Part shown: piece by piece, positions 50,789 to 59,802 of the stretch
Numbering within the stretch: the first letter of the stretch is position 1
Layout of the letters: each line of letters begins with the position of its first letter
DNA from: Alphaproteobacteria bacterium
Lineage (GTDB): Bacteria > Pseudomonadota > Alphaproteobacteria > Elsterales > Elsteraceae
Length of the DNA stretch: 64,000 nucleotides
Reading direction: 5' to 3'
Assembly (NCBI GenBank): GCA_004292755.1
Contig: RDXE01000035.1
Coordinates: forward strand, 1 to 64,000
Position numbers and translations under genes: made by a program
The notes under the pieces: generated by a model
What the model was told of the DNA's origin: nothing
What the model saw: the letters and a program-made list of their open reading frames with translations, nothing else
Database searches by the model: none

Positions 50789-51861
50789 CGATCGCGTTCT
50801 ACGCCCCGATGAAAGCGCCCGACCATCCTGTCCCATCGGGTGATCGCGCGCTGGGCCGCCTGCTGGTCCGCGCGCTGGAGGCGACTGGCGAGCCCGTGGA
50901 GATCGCCTGTCGCCTGCGTACGTGGGACCGCACCGGCGACTCCGTCCGCCAGCAGCGGCTGGCCGACCTCGGCGCGCGCGCCGCTCGCTGCCTGTTGGCG
51001 CGCCCGCGTGCGCGCTCCTGGCGGTTGTGGTTCACCTACCACCTCTACCATCGCGCCCCTGATCCCATTGGCCCTGTCGTTGCCAGTGCCCTTGGCATTC
51101 CCTATGTCGTCGCAGAGGCGTCAGTTGCGGCCAAGCAGGCGCGCGGCCCGTTCGCCAGCGGCCATGCCAGCACGATTGCCGCGCTGGGCACAGCCGCGCG
51201 GGTGATCGCGGTCAACCCGGTGGATGTGGAGGGGGTACGCGCGGTGCTGCCTGATCCGTCTCGTCTCGGCCTGCTACCACCGTTTCTCGACCTCGCCAAC
51301 CGACCGGTCACGCCCATCACCCCGCCCGCGGAGGGACCGTGGCTGCTGGCCGTTGGGATGTTCCGCGCTCGTGCCAAGCTCGCCTCCTACCAAGTGCTGG
51401 GTGACGCCCTCGCGCGGCTGCTGGATCGCCGCTGGCGGCTTGCTGTGATTGGCGCTGGCCCGGCGGAGCGGGAGGTACGCCACGCCCTCAGTGCTCTGGG
51501 TGCGCGGGTGTGGTTTCTGGGCCAGCAGCCAGACGCCATCGTAGCGGGCTGGATGGCGGCAGCAGATCTGCTGGTCTGGCCCGCCATCGACGAAGCCTTC
51601 GGCATGGCAGTGCTGGAGGCCCAAGCGGCTGGTCTGCCAGTGGTCGCAGGCGCCTCCCCCGGTGTGGGCGCTGTCGTGCGCACGGGCGAGACGGCCTTGC
51701 TCCCACCCCTCGGCGACGCTGCCGCCTTTGCTGAGGCGGTCGCCTGGTTCCTGGATCAACCGGACCTCCGCCGCGCGTTTGGCGCACGCGCCGCTGCTTG
51801 GGTGCGCTCGGAGCGTGACCTGCCGACAGCCGCAGCCCGGCTCGCAGCCCTGCTGCCATGA
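50785..51861 (+). CDS. Glycosyltransferase, GT4-like
   Basis: A 358-residue transferase, coupled by ATGA overlaps on both sides. Donor-domain marks are LLAVGMFRARAKLASYQVL, IGAGPAEREV and DLLVWPAIDEAFGMAVLEAQAAGLPVVAG (the Glu-x7-Glu element). It is slightly shorter than its neighbour and the N-terminal acceptor domain is unusual for the family, with little family-typical sequence in the first 100 residues. Confidence 0.88.
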   Translation: MTIAFYAPMKAPDHPVPSGDRALGRLLVRALEATGEPVEIACRLRTWDRTGDSVRQQRLADLGARAARCLLARPRARSWRLWFTYHLYHRAPDPIGPVVASALGIPYVVAEASVAAKQARGPFASGHASTIAALGTAARVIAVNPVDVEGVRAVLPDPSRLGLLPPFLDLANRPVTPITPPAEGPWLLAVGMFRARAKLASYQVLGDALARLLDRRWRLAVIGAGPAEREVRHALSALGARVWFLGQQPDAIVAGWMAAADLLVWPAIDEAFGMAVLEAQAAGLPVVAGASPGVGAVVRTGETALLPPLGDAAAFAEAVAWFLDQPDLRRAFGARAAAWVRSERDLPTAAARLAALLP

Positions 51862-52418
51862 CCGGACCCTGCCATCTGGTCCTGATTCGCCATGGACCAA
51901 CGGCCTGGAGTGCTGAGAAGCGCTTGCAGGGTCGCCGGGACATCCCGTTGTCCCAGGCCGGTGCCGCCATGGTTGCGACCTGGCGGGTACCACCGGCTTG
52001 GCGCAGCTGGCGCTGGCACACATCCCCCCTCACCCGGGCGCGCGCCACGGCGGCGCTGTTGCACAGCGGCGCGATTGACGTCACCGCAGCGCTGATTGAG
52101 ATGGATTTCGGCGCCTGGGAAGGGCTGACCAGCGCAGACCTGCCCGCCAGCGAAACCAGCCGGGGCCTCACCATGACGCCCCCCAGTGGCGAAAGCCCGG
52201 CGATGGTGCAGGCCCGGCTTCGGCCTTGGCTGTCCACCCTTGCGGAGGATACCGTCGCCGTCACCCATAAAGGAGTGATCCGCGCCGTGCTGGGCCTTGC
52301 AACGGGTTGGAGCTTTCTTGGCAAGCCACCGGTTCGACTGGACTGGACGGCGGGTCATCTGTTCGCCGTGGAGGCAGGCCTGCCCCGCTATCTGTCAAGT
52401 CAGTCGCTGCTGCCGTGA
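51858..52418 (+). CDS. Histidine phosphatase family protein
   Basis: A 186-residue phosphoglycerate-mutase-like phosphatase: LIRHGPTAW (catalytic RHG), SPLTRARATA, the acid in MDFGAWEGL, and the second catalytic His in VAVTHKGVIRAVL. It is embedded in the glycan cluster by 4-base overlaps, so a sugar- or lipid-phosphate substrate is plausible (compare CobC and GpmB types). The substrate is unknown. Confidence 0.88.
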   Translation: MTGPCHLVLIRHGPTAWSAEKRLQGRRDIPLSQAGAAMVATWRVPPAWRSWRWHTSPLTRARATAALLHSGAIDVTAALIEMDFGAWEGLTSADLPASETSRGLTMTPPSGESPAMVQARLRPWLSTLAEDTVAVTHKGVIRAVLGLATGWSFLGKPPVRLDWTAGHLFAVEAGLPRYLSSQSLLP

Positions 52419-53554
52419 CGCGGGTGCTGTTCCACGTCCAGCATCTGCTGGGCATCGGCCACCACCGACGCGCAGAGCGGTTGGCGCAGGCGTTGGTTGC
52501 AGCCGGGGCAACCGTGACCGTCGCCGCGGGCGGCGAAGCCGTGCCGGGAGAGGATTGGGGCGGCGCCCACGTCGTGCGTCTGCCCGCCGCGCGCGCCGAC
52601 GGCGTTGACTTCAAAACCCTGCTGGATGCCACCGGCACCCCAATCACAGAGGCGTGGAAGCAAGCCCGCACGGCCACCCTGCTCGGCCTGGCGCAGCAGG
52701 TGCAGCCCGACGTGCTGCTGCTGGAAGGCTTCCCCTTCGCCCGCCGTCAGTTGCGCTTTGAATTGCTGCCCCTCTTGGAGCAGTTGGCCAACCGCACCCC
52801 CCGCCCCAAGGTGATCGTGTCCTTGCGTGACATACTGGTCGCCAAATCTGACCCCAAACGCGTGCGCGAAGTTGTCAACCTGGTGCAGCAGCGGGTGGAT
52901 CGCGTGCTGGTTCATGGCGATCCCCGCCTTGTTCGGTTGGACGCCAGCTTCCCCGCGGCGACCGAGATTGCTGACCGGGTGGTCTACACCGGCTATGTCG
53001 CCCCGTCGGCACCCAGCCTGATCCCGGTTGAGCGGCGTGGCGTCTTGGTCTCGGCCGGGGGCGGTGCTGTTGGGAGCCCCTTGTTCGCCGCTGCCCTGGA
53101 TGCCTGCGCTGCCGGGGCAGCCGCTGACCAGCCCTGGCGGATCGTCTGCGGCCCGCAACTGCCCGAGGCTGACCGTCGGCAGGTGCATCAACGGGCAGCT
53201 GCCTTGGGGGTCGCCGTGGATGATCACCGGACGGACCTGCCCCAATTGATGGCAGCAGCCGCCCTGTCCATCAGCCAAGCGGGCTACAACACTGTCTTGG
53301 ACCTTGTCGCAGCTGGGCCGCGCGCCATCCTGGTGCCCTTCGCCACGGGCGGCGAGACGGAGCAGCCTTTGCGGGCTGCCTTGCTGCAAGCCGGTGGCCG
53401 CGCTTGGGTGGTCCACGAGGCGACGGTGAGTGGTGCATCCTTGGGGGCCGCCATCACCAGCGCGTTGAGCCAGCCGCTACCTCTGCCCCTCACTCTTACC
53501 CTCGATGGTGCCGCCACCAGTGCGCGCCTTATCCTTGCCGAGGCCAGTCAATGA
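52415..53554 (+). CDS. MurG-like glycosyltransferase (second COG4671-type)
   Basis: A 379-residue GT-B protein, starting at GTG 52415 (GTGA overlap). N-terminal VLFHVQHLLGIGHHRRAERLAQAL resembles the FGLGH opening of the first cluster gene, and GVLVSAGGGAVG, ISQAGYNTVLDLVAAGPRAILVPF are the matching donor-binding segments. The two MurG-like proteins may be paralogues with different sugars or acceptors. Longer frames upstream are shadows of the phosphatase gene. Confidence 0.88.
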   Translation: MTRVLFHVQHLLGIGHHRRAERLAQALVAAGATVTVAAGGEAVPGEDWGGAHVVRLPAARADGVDFKTLLDATGTPITEAWKQARTATLLGLAQQVQPDVLLLEGFPFARRQLRFELLPLLEQLANRTPRPKVIVSLRDILVAKSDPKRVREVVNLVQQRVDRVLVHGDPRLVRLDASFPAATEIADRVVYTGYVAPSAPSLIPVERRGVLVSAGGGAVGSPLFAAALDACAAGAAADQPWRIVCGPQLPEADRRQVHQRAAALGVAVDDHRTDLPQLMAAAALSISQAGYNTVLDLVAAGPRAILVPFATGGETEQPLRAALLQAGGRAWVVHEATVSGASLGAAITSALSQPLPLPLTLTLDGAATSARLILAEASQ

Positions 53555-54294
53555 CGCTGTGGACACCCCTCGATCAAGAATTGGCGCTGTGGCGGCGGGC
53601 TGGTCGGCTCGCCACTCTGTGGTGGCGCGATGATGATGCCGAGGCCCCCTCGCCTGCCCTCGACCGCCTGCTGCGCGTCACCCGCGGCCTGCCCGTTGCC
53701 TTGGCGGTGGTGCCCGCTGGTGCTGGGGGCGATCTTGCCCACCGGCTGACGACGGAACCTGGGATCGGCATCATCCAGCACGGTTGGCAACACCGAAACC
53801 ACCAGCCTGTCGGCAGCAAAACCGCAGAGTTCGGTGATGCCCGCCCGGTGCAAGACAGTCGCCGCGACCTGCAATACGGCTGGATGGCCCTGACCCGCCT
53901 GTTCGGTAGCCGGGTGCGTCCGGTGTTGGTGCCGCCCTGGAACCGGATCGACCCAGCCTTGGCGGGCGACTTGCCAGGCTATGCTGCGATCTCCGTCTTT
54001 GGCAGCCGCCGCACCCGAACGACGGGCCGGAGCCTGTGGCTGAACACCCACATCGACCCGATCCGATGGCGCGATGGCCGCCGGTTTATCGGCGCCGAAG
54101 CGTTTGTTGCCCGGCTGGTTGAGCATCTGGCCGCACGCCGCACCGGTGCGGTTGACCCGGAAGAAGTGACCGGTCTGCTGACCCATCACCTAGCCCACGA
54201 TGAGGCGCTGTGGGAGTTTTTGGAGGAGGCTGTGCCCCGCCTCGCCGCCAATCGCCAACTGCGGTTCTTGACCCTGGATGAGGTATTGGCATGA
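53551..54294 (+). CDS. Polysaccharide deacetylase-like protein
   Basis: A 247-residue protein with NodB-like features: LWWRDDDA near the N terminus (catalytic Asp-Asp), IIQHGWQHRNH (metal-binding His pair), VPPWNRID and a final LLTHHLAHDEALW. It would deacetylate N-acetyl-sugars in the glycan. It has no signal peptide, so it probably acts on cytoplasmic precursors. It overlaps neighbours by 4 bases each. Confidence 0.85.
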   Translation: MTLWTPLDQELALWRRAGRLATLWWRDDDAEAPSPALDRLLRVTRGLPVALAVVPAGAGGDLAHRLTTEPGIGIIQHGWQHRNHQPVGSKTAEFGDARPVQDSRRDLQYGWMALTRLFGSRVRPVLVPPWNRIDPALAGDLPGYAAISVFGSRRTRTTGRSLWLNTHIDPIRWRDGRRFIGAEAFVARLVEHLAARRTGAVDPEEVTGLLTHHLAHDEALWEFLEEAVPRLAANRQLRFLTLDEVLA

Positions 54295-56357
54295 GCCGAC
54301 TGGACGATGCGCGCCGCCATCACGAGGCGGGCGATTTCGCCAGCGCCGCCCCCCTGTATCAGGCGCATCTGGAGCGTGCGCCCGACGACATCGATGCGCT
54401 TTACCTGTTTGGCACCCTGTTGCTGCAGATTGGTGAGGTGGAAGCTGCGCGCGAACCGTTGACCCGCGCCGTCACACTGTCCCCCAACCACGTCCCGGCG
54501 TGGAGCAATCTGGCCGTAGCCGCCGAAGCCATGGGTGACGCGGACGGCGCCCTGAGTGCTTTGGACCAAGTGCTGCGACTGGAACCGGGCGATGGCGATG
54601 TCCGCTCCGTTGCCACCCGCCTGCGCCTGGACCTCGCGGCCGAACGGGCGGCAACGGGCGATTTGGGCGATGCGCTGGAGGTGCTGGCCCCCTTGCGCAC
54701 CGCTGGTGCCGTCGACCCCGATGGTGCTGCACTTGGCTGTGTGGCTGCGGCCTCGCTGCTGATGCAGGCCGGTCACCTGGACGCCGCGCGGGAGGCTGCC
54801 GTTGCAGCGACGGACCTTGCCCCTGGCCCCGAGACCTGGACAGTGCGGGCTGAGATTGACTTGGCCCGCCGCGATCCACGGGCTGCCTTGATTGCAGCAG
54901 AGGCTGCGGTGTTGGAGGGTGGCGGGCTGAACGCGGCCCTTACCCGTGCCACCTGTCTGGCCGCTGTGGGGCGGGCCAGTGACGCGCGCGCCGCCTTCCA
55001 GGCGCTTGCGGACTCAACGGGCGACCCAGTTCTGCACCTGCGCGCCAGCCTGTCCATTGATCCTGTTCCTGCGGATCAAGGAGAGATCGATCACCACCGC
55101 AGCGCCTTCGCCGCCGCCCTGGCGCGGCTGGAAGCGGACCCGCCGGTGATCGATGATCCAGCCGATGCAATCCAGCAACCCGCCATGATGTTCGCCTATC
55201 ATGGCGAGGATGAGCGACCAGTGGTGGAGCGTTATGCCCATCTGCTGCGCCGCTGCTGCCCGCTGTTGACGGAACCGGTGCCGCTGGTGCCAAGGCGGGC
55301 GCGCCCGCGGGTGGCGCTGGTCTCTGCCTTCCTCCACGCCCACACCATTGGCAAGTTGACCCAGGCCCTGGTGCATTGGCTGGCCCCGCGGGTGGAGTTG
55401 ATCCTGGTGCGCTGGCCGGGTCCGGAAGACGGACTATGGCAGAGCCTCGCGCGCGTTGCTGCTGGCACCCTCACTCTACCGCCACGCTTTGCCGATGCCC
55501 GCCGTGCCTTGGCCGAGGTGCAGGCAGACGTGATCCATTACCCCGAACTCGGCATGCATCTGCCAACCCTGTTGTTGGCCCATGGACGCCTCGCGCGGGT
55601 GCAGACCGTTGGCTGGGGGCACCCTGTCACCACTGGTCTCGACAGTCTGGATGCCATGCTCTCGGTTGCGGTGATGGAGCCTGCGGGCGCCGAGGCACAC
55701 TACACTGAGCCGCTGATTGGCTTGCCGGGCCCTGGCGTTTTCTACCCTACCCCTGTCCTGCCAGCCGACCGGCCAGGGCGGGAGGCGCTGGGCCTACCCG
55801 CTGGGCGCCTGTATGTCTGCCCGCAAAGCCTGTTCAAACTGCATCCCGCGTTCGACGCCACTCTGGCGGCCGTGTTGGCGGAAGACCCCAAGGGCTACCT
55901 TGTGTTGATTGACGGGGAGCATCCGTCCTGGACCACCGCGCTGCGTCAGCGCCTCGCCCCCCGGTTGGACCTCAGCCGCGTGATCCTGCTGCCGCGGCTG
56001 GATCAGCGCCAGTTCTATGGCCTGATGGCTGCAGCCGATGTGCTGCTGGACGTGCCGCATTGGTCCGGTGGTAACAGCACGCTGGAAGCGCTGGCACTCG
56101 GCACCCCTATTGTCACCACCCCCGGACGCTTCATGCGTGGCCGTCACACAGCTGGCTTCCTTACTCTGGCCGATCTGCCGGTTCTGGCAAGCGCCACCCC
56201 AACCGACTACGCCACCGCCGCCCACAGTCTCGCCACCAGCGCCGCCCGCCCGCACTGGCAACGCCACGCCGCCTGCCTGTTCAACCGCGAAGACCCCGCG
56301 GCCGCCACCCTCGCCCACTGGCACGCTTTGCTGGAGGCCGGTGGGGCGCTGCGGTGA
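54291..56357 (+). CDS. TPR protein with GT41/SPINDLY-like glycosyltransferase domain
   Basis: A 688-residue protein. Residues 5-260 are TPR repeats (AGDFASAAPLYQAHLERAPDDIDALY...). Residues 310-680 are an O-GlcNAc-transferase-like domain: RPRVALVSAFLHAHTIGKL, VQTVGWGHPVTTGLDSLDAML, CPQSLFKLHPAFD and the donor-site-type HWSGGNSTLEALALGTPIVTTPG...FMRGRHTAG. Such proteins glycosylate proteins (e.g. flagellins, autotransporters) or take part in glycan assembly. It is the last of the seven coupled genes. The next minus-strand sequence is a decayed methyltransferase that overlaps its end region. Confidence 0.88.
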   Translation: MSRLDDARRHHEAGDFASAAPLYQAHLERAPDDIDALYLFGTLLLQIGEVEAAREPLTRAVTLSPNHVPAWSNLAVAAEAMGDADGALSALDQVLRLEPGDGDVRSVATRLRLDLAAERAATGDLGDALEVLAPLRTAGAVDPDGAALGCVAAASLLMQAGHLDAAREAAVAATDLAPGPETWTVRAEIDLARRDPRAALIAAEAAVLEGGGLNAALTRATCLAAVGRASDARAAFQALADSTGDPVLHLRASLSIDPVPADQGEIDHHRSAFAAALARLEADPPVIDDPADAIQQPAMMFAYHGEDERPVVERYAHLLRRCCPLLTEPVPLVPRRARPRVALVSAFLHAHTIGKLTQALVHWLAPRVELILVRWPGPEDGLWQSLARVAAGTLTLPPRFADARRALAEVQADVIHYPELGMHLPTLLLAHGRLARVQTVGWGHPVTTGLDSLDAMLSVAVMEPAGAEAHYTEPLIGLPGPGVFYPTPVLPADRPGREALGLPAGRLYVCPQSLFKLHPAFDATLAAVLAEDPKGYLVLIDGEHPSWTTALRQRLAPRLDLSRVILLPRLDQRQFYGLMAAADVLLDVPHWSGGNSTLEALALGTPIVTTPGRFMRGRHTAGFLTLADLPVLASATPTDYATAAHSLATSAARPHWQRHAACLFNREDPAAATLAHWHALLEAGGALR

Positions 56358-56617
56358 GAGCCGCGGTACACCCGACAGGCCCCGAAGATAAGGCGCAAAG
56401 GTGGAATGGCGGTGGATGTCCATAAACCCCGCAGCCCTCAGGTCCAGCAGCATGCGGCTGATCTCGCCGGTCCCAGTCCCGCGGCAATCAACCGTCGCCA
56501 GTCGGTCGCCTCAAGACCCTCCCGAACGCCGTGCCTACGTCACGCATCAAAGCTCGCAGCACGGCTGGACCAACGGTCGCGGATGTCCTCCTTCACACTC
56601 CAATTGGTGCCAGTCAT
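56358..56617 (-). pseudogene. Decayed class I SAM methyltransferase
   Basis: The start is intact: an ATG at 56617 overlaps the stop of the iron ABC ATPase (ATGA) and encodes MTGTNWSVKEDIRDRWSSRAASFD, the usual opening of this family, but a TGA follows after codon 25 (56540-56542). The same frame then continues with readable protein (EATDWRRLIAAGLGP), stopping again. In a different frame come GTGTGEISRMLLDLRAAGF and DIHRHSTFAPYLRGLSG, which look like the SAM-binding motif fused closely to the C-terminal end. So the gene has a nonsense or frame change plus an internal loss. Intact homologues often follow siderophore-type ABC genes, matching this position. Confidence 0.72.
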
Positions 56618-57387
56618 GGCAGGCTCGCTTCAATCAGCAAGGCACCAGAGGGTGATGTGGTGGCCGTGAGTTGCACGCCATAGGCAGCGCCACAAGCATC
56701 ATCTCCAACCACGGCGGCAGCGGAGCCATCGGCTGCGACCGATCCATGGGACAGCAGGATCACCCGGTCCGCATAGCGGGCCGCCAGGGACAGGTCGTGC
56801 AGCGCCATGGCGACGGCGATGCCATCGTCCCGCGCAGCGGACCGGACGAGGTGCAGCGCCTCCAGCTGATTGCGCAGGTCGAGGGCGCTGGTCGGCTCGT
56901 CCAGCAGCAGAACCGGCGCTGGGCTGACCAATCCCTGCGCCAGGGCCACCAATTGCTGCTGACCACCACTGAGATCGCACACCAGACGATCAACGAGGTC
57001 CGCTATGCCCGTGCGTGCCAGTGTTCGCGCGACGGCCCGGTCACCCTCGCGGCGCGCGGCTGTTGGGTTCCCAGCCCGAGCTGCGACCAGCACGGCGTCA
57101 CCGACGGCCAAACGGGCGGAGGTGGCGTAGACTTGCGGCACATAGCGGACATAGCGCGCCCGATGCCTCAATCCAAGCCTGTCGATCCGCGTGTTGCCAA
57201 CGAACACTGCACCAGCGTGAAGCGGTGACAACCCGGCAATTGCACGCAAAAGGGTGGACTTGCCCGCGGCATTTGGGCCAATCACGGCCGTCAGCGTCCC
57301 CGGTTGCAAGGGTGCGAGTGTGACGGCGCGCAGCACGGATCGCTGTCCAAATGCGACCGCCAGCCCCTCGACACGCAATCCGCTCAT
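56614..57387 (-). CDS. Iron/siderophore ABC transporter ATP-binding protein
   Basis: A 257-residue FecE/FhuC-type ATPase: Walker A GPNAAGKST, Q-loop in PQVYATS, signature LSGGQQQ, Walker B VLLLDEPTSALD, and the H-loop in ALHDLSLAARYADRV. The ATG at 57387 overlaps the permease stop codon. It energises uptake of an iron chelate through the inner membrane. Confidence 0.95.
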   Translation of the reverse strand: MSGLRVEGLAVAFGQRSVLRAVTLAPLQPGTLTAVIGPNAAGKSTLLRAIAGLSPLHAGAVFVGNTRIDRLGLRHRARYVRYVPQVYATSARLAVGDAVLVAARAGNPTAARREGDRAVARTLARTGIADLVDRLVCDLSGGQQQLVALAQGLVSPAPVLLLDEPTSALDLRNQLEALHLVRSAARDDGIAVAMALHDLSLAARYADRVILLSHGSVAADGSAAAVVGDDACGAAYGVQLTATTSPSGALLIEASLP

Positions 57388-58424
57388 CGGACACCCCGGC
57401 GATGACTGGCGACAATCGACAAAAAAACCGGCACGCCAACCAGTGCGGTAACGATCCCAATCGGGTAGATCACGCCGGGGGATAGGGTTTTGGCAGCAAT
57501 CGACGCTGCCGACAGGAGGGCCGCGCCCGCCAATGCCGAGAGCGGCGCGAACCATCGTTGATCCTCGCCGACTGCCAAGCGGGCGATGTGCGGTCCCACC
57601 AACCCGATGAAGCCGATCACACCTGCGAACGAGACAGCCGTGGCGGACAGCAGGGCGATCAGTAACAGGGTCTCCAACCGCAGGCGCTTTGGGTCGATGC
57701 CAAGGCTGGCGGCGCGATCATCGCCAAACCGCATGGCGGTTAGGGCCCAGCGTCGCCGCCACATCAAAGCAAAGACTGCCACAAACACCAGCAGGCCACC
57801 GATCAGCCGCTCTGGCGTTGCGCGTTGGAGCGAGCCCATCATCCAGAACACGATCTGCACCAACTGCGATTCCGACGCGCGATACTGCAGCATCGCCAGC
57901 AGCGCGTTGAAGGCGAACATCAAGGCGATGCCGAACAGGATCATGGTCTCGGCACTTGCACCGCGCGCGACACTGAAGCCAAACACCATCAGCGCTGCTG
58001 CAAAGGCGAAGGCAAAGGCATTGGCCGACACAAGAAATGGCCCAGCGCCAGGTAGCACCGACAAGCCAGTTACGATGGCGAGCGACGCCCCGACACCCGC
58101 TGCCGAGGACACTCCTAAGGTGAATGGATCGGCGAGTGGATTGTCGAGAATGGTTTGCATCTGCGCCCCAGCGAGGCCCAGCATCCCGCCCAGCAAAGCT
58201 GCATTCAGAGCAACCGGCAGGCGGATATCCCAGACGATCACTGCTTGGCGCACCTCCACGGCGTCGGGCGTTAGCAGCGCAGCTGCGACTGCTGCCAAAG
58301 GCAAGCCCCCAGGACCGGTGCTGATATCCACCAGCACCAGCGCGACCACAACGAACCCAGCAGCGAACGACAAGCCGAGGCGGCGATGGGATGGCCGCGC
58401 GGTGGATACCGCGGCGCCACTCAT
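57384..58424 (-). CDS. Iron/siderophore ABC transporter permease (FecCD family)
   Basis: A 346-residue permease with about nine to ten helices. Family segments are LPVALNAALLGGMLGLAGAQMQTILDNPLADPFTLGVSSAAGVGASLAI, IALMFAFNALLAMLQY and VSFAGVIGFIGLVGPHIARLAVG. The start at 58424 (ATGA with the binding-protein stop) is chosen over the longer frame to 58535. A homodimer would form the channel, since only one permease gene is present. Confidence 0.95.
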   Translation of the reverse strand: MSGAAVSTARPSHRRLGLSFAAGFVVVALVLVDISTGPGGLPLAAVAAALLTPDAVEVRQAVIVWDIRLPVALNAALLGGMLGLAGAQMQTILDNPLADPFTLGVSSAAGVGASLAIVTGLSVLPGAGPFLVSANAFAFAFAAALMVFGFSVARGASAETMILFGIALMFAFNALLAMLQYRASESQLVQIVFWMMGSLQRATPERLIGGLLVFVAVFALMWRRRWALTAMRFGDDRAASLGIDPKRLRLETLLLIALLSATAVSFAGVIGFIGLVGPHIARLAVGEDQRWFAPLSALAGAALLSAASIAAKTLSPGVIYPIGIVTALVGVPVFLSIVASHRRGVR

Positions 58425-59578
58425 GCGAGTTGCGCCCAGAACACGCCCGAGAGCGGGATCGGCGAGAACCTCTCGTGATACTCCTGCCAGGTGTTCTGGG
58501 GGTCGAGACCGCGAAACTGCTCGGGGTAGAGCCAAGTCGCGAAGACCTGTTGGGCCACCAGATGGGCCGGGCTGGTGTAGAATTGGTGATAGATGGAAAA
58601 GAACCGCTTGGTTTTGACCGCCCGCAACGCCTGCCAGCCCGGTCGTTCAGCAAGAGCCCGCAATGCTGCTTGAACCCGCGCTGGTGTTGCCTCGTAGCCG
58701 AATGGCACACCCTGTGAGGCAGGTGTGCTTTCGGCCCAATCAGCGCCGGTGCCGATGATCACCTCGGGGTCGAGGGTCAAGATCGCCTCAGGACTGGCAG
58801 TGCCACCGATACCAGGAAAGCGCCCTGCCCCCCAATTGATGCCGCCAGCGTCCTGCAGCGTCACCCCCAGGTTCGCATTGCCGAAGGTCATGCAGCAGGT
58901 GTTCGGATCGATGCCAGCTGCCCGCTCCATGAAGACCGTGGTGCGCTTGGCGGCAGGCAGATTCCAAACCTGGGACGATACCCGCCGGGTCTCGCGCAGA
59001 TAGAACCGGTTGAAGGCGGCTGCTTCAGCTTCCAGACCCAGGAGTGCGCCCAAAATCTCGATGCTGGGCTGGGTGTTTTGGGCCAAGGACTCCCGCAGGT
59101 CGATCACAGCTGTGGGTATCCCGGCACGCGCGAGCTTTTCGAAAGTGCCAGCCTGCTGTTGGCGCTGATAGGCGGACAGCGGGAACAGAATCAAATCAGG
59201 ATCAGCCGCCAGGGCCGCTTCAACCGAAAAGTCAGAATTGACCGCTGAGCCGAACCGCGGCACTCGGTCGGCAGTCGGGTGGGCAGCACGGTAGGCACGC
59301 CACGTCCCAGGGTCGAACAACACCATGTCGTCGCCCCACGCAACCACGCGCTCAAATGGAGCCTTTGGTTGCAGGATGGAAAAGCCGTACATCAGCCGCC
59401 CCTCCGCCAGGATCACACGGCGGGCGGGCCTGCGCAGGCGAACAGGGCGCCCCGCGATGTCCACCACATCGATCTCTCCCGCTGCGAGTGCGGGAGCCGC
59501 GCACAGGGCAGCTCCTGCGGCGACGGCTTTGAGGACTGATCGTCGCCCAAGGGTCATCGCGTGGCATCGCTTGCTCAT
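58421..59578 (-). CDS. Iron/siderophore ABC transporter substrate-binding protein
   Basis: A 385-residue periplasmic protein. A Tat-like signal (GRRSVLKAVAAGAALCAAPALA) precedes the family 8 binding domain: RRVILAEGRLMYGF, ADPDLILFPLSAYQRQ, AGIPTAVIDLRES and DPEVIIGTGADW. It starts at ATG 59578 with GGAGACC 8 bases upstream, a clean ribosome-binding site. A Fur-box-like palindrome lies 44 bases upstream of the start, so the operon should be switched on by iron shortage. Confidence 0.94.
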   Translation of the reverse strand: MSKRCHAMTLGRRSVLKAVAAGAALCAAPALAAGEIDVVDIAGRPVRLRRPARRVILAEGRLMYGFSILQPKAPFERVVAWGDDMVLFDPGTWRAYRAAHPTADRVPRFGSAVNSDFSVEAALAADPDLILFPLSAYQRQQQAGTFEKLARAGIPTAVIDLRESLAQNTQPSIEILGALLGLEAEAAAFNRFYLRETRRVSSQVWNLPAAKRTTVFMERAAGIDPNTCCMTFGNANLGVTLQDAGGINWGAGRFPGIGGTASPEAILTLDPEVIIGTGADWAESTPASQGVPFGYEATPARVQAALRALAERPGWQALRAVKTKRFFSIYHQFYTSPAHLVAQQVFATWLYPEQFRGLDPQNTWQEYHERFSPIPLSGVFWAQLA

Positions 59579-59621
59579 CGGTAAGGTCTCCTGAAAGCGG
59601 ACCGATTCATCCGCGGATCGT

Positions 59622-59642
59622 GAATGAGAACGCTTCTTATTC
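59622..59642. promoter_or_regulatory. Fur-box-like palindrome
   Basis: GAATGAGAA (59622-59630) and TTCTTATTC (59634-59642) are inverted copies (8 of 9) around CGC. The 21-bp site resembles the classical Fur/Irr-type iron box and stands 44 bp ahead of the iron-importer binding protein. A second dyad (TTCG...CGAA, 59640-59652) adjoins it. Confidence 0.6.
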
Positions 59643-59802
59643 GTATTGCGAATGCGTGTCAATTGCGTATGTGTTTTGGGGATATCCCTGCTGATGCCAG
59701 CCAGGGCGGCCTGCACCTCCCCATTGCCCCGCAGGCAGTGGGGGACGATACTCAAGCGAACGGCCTCGGGGAGGGCCGAGCCATCAGCGGGAGGGAACAG
59801 GG

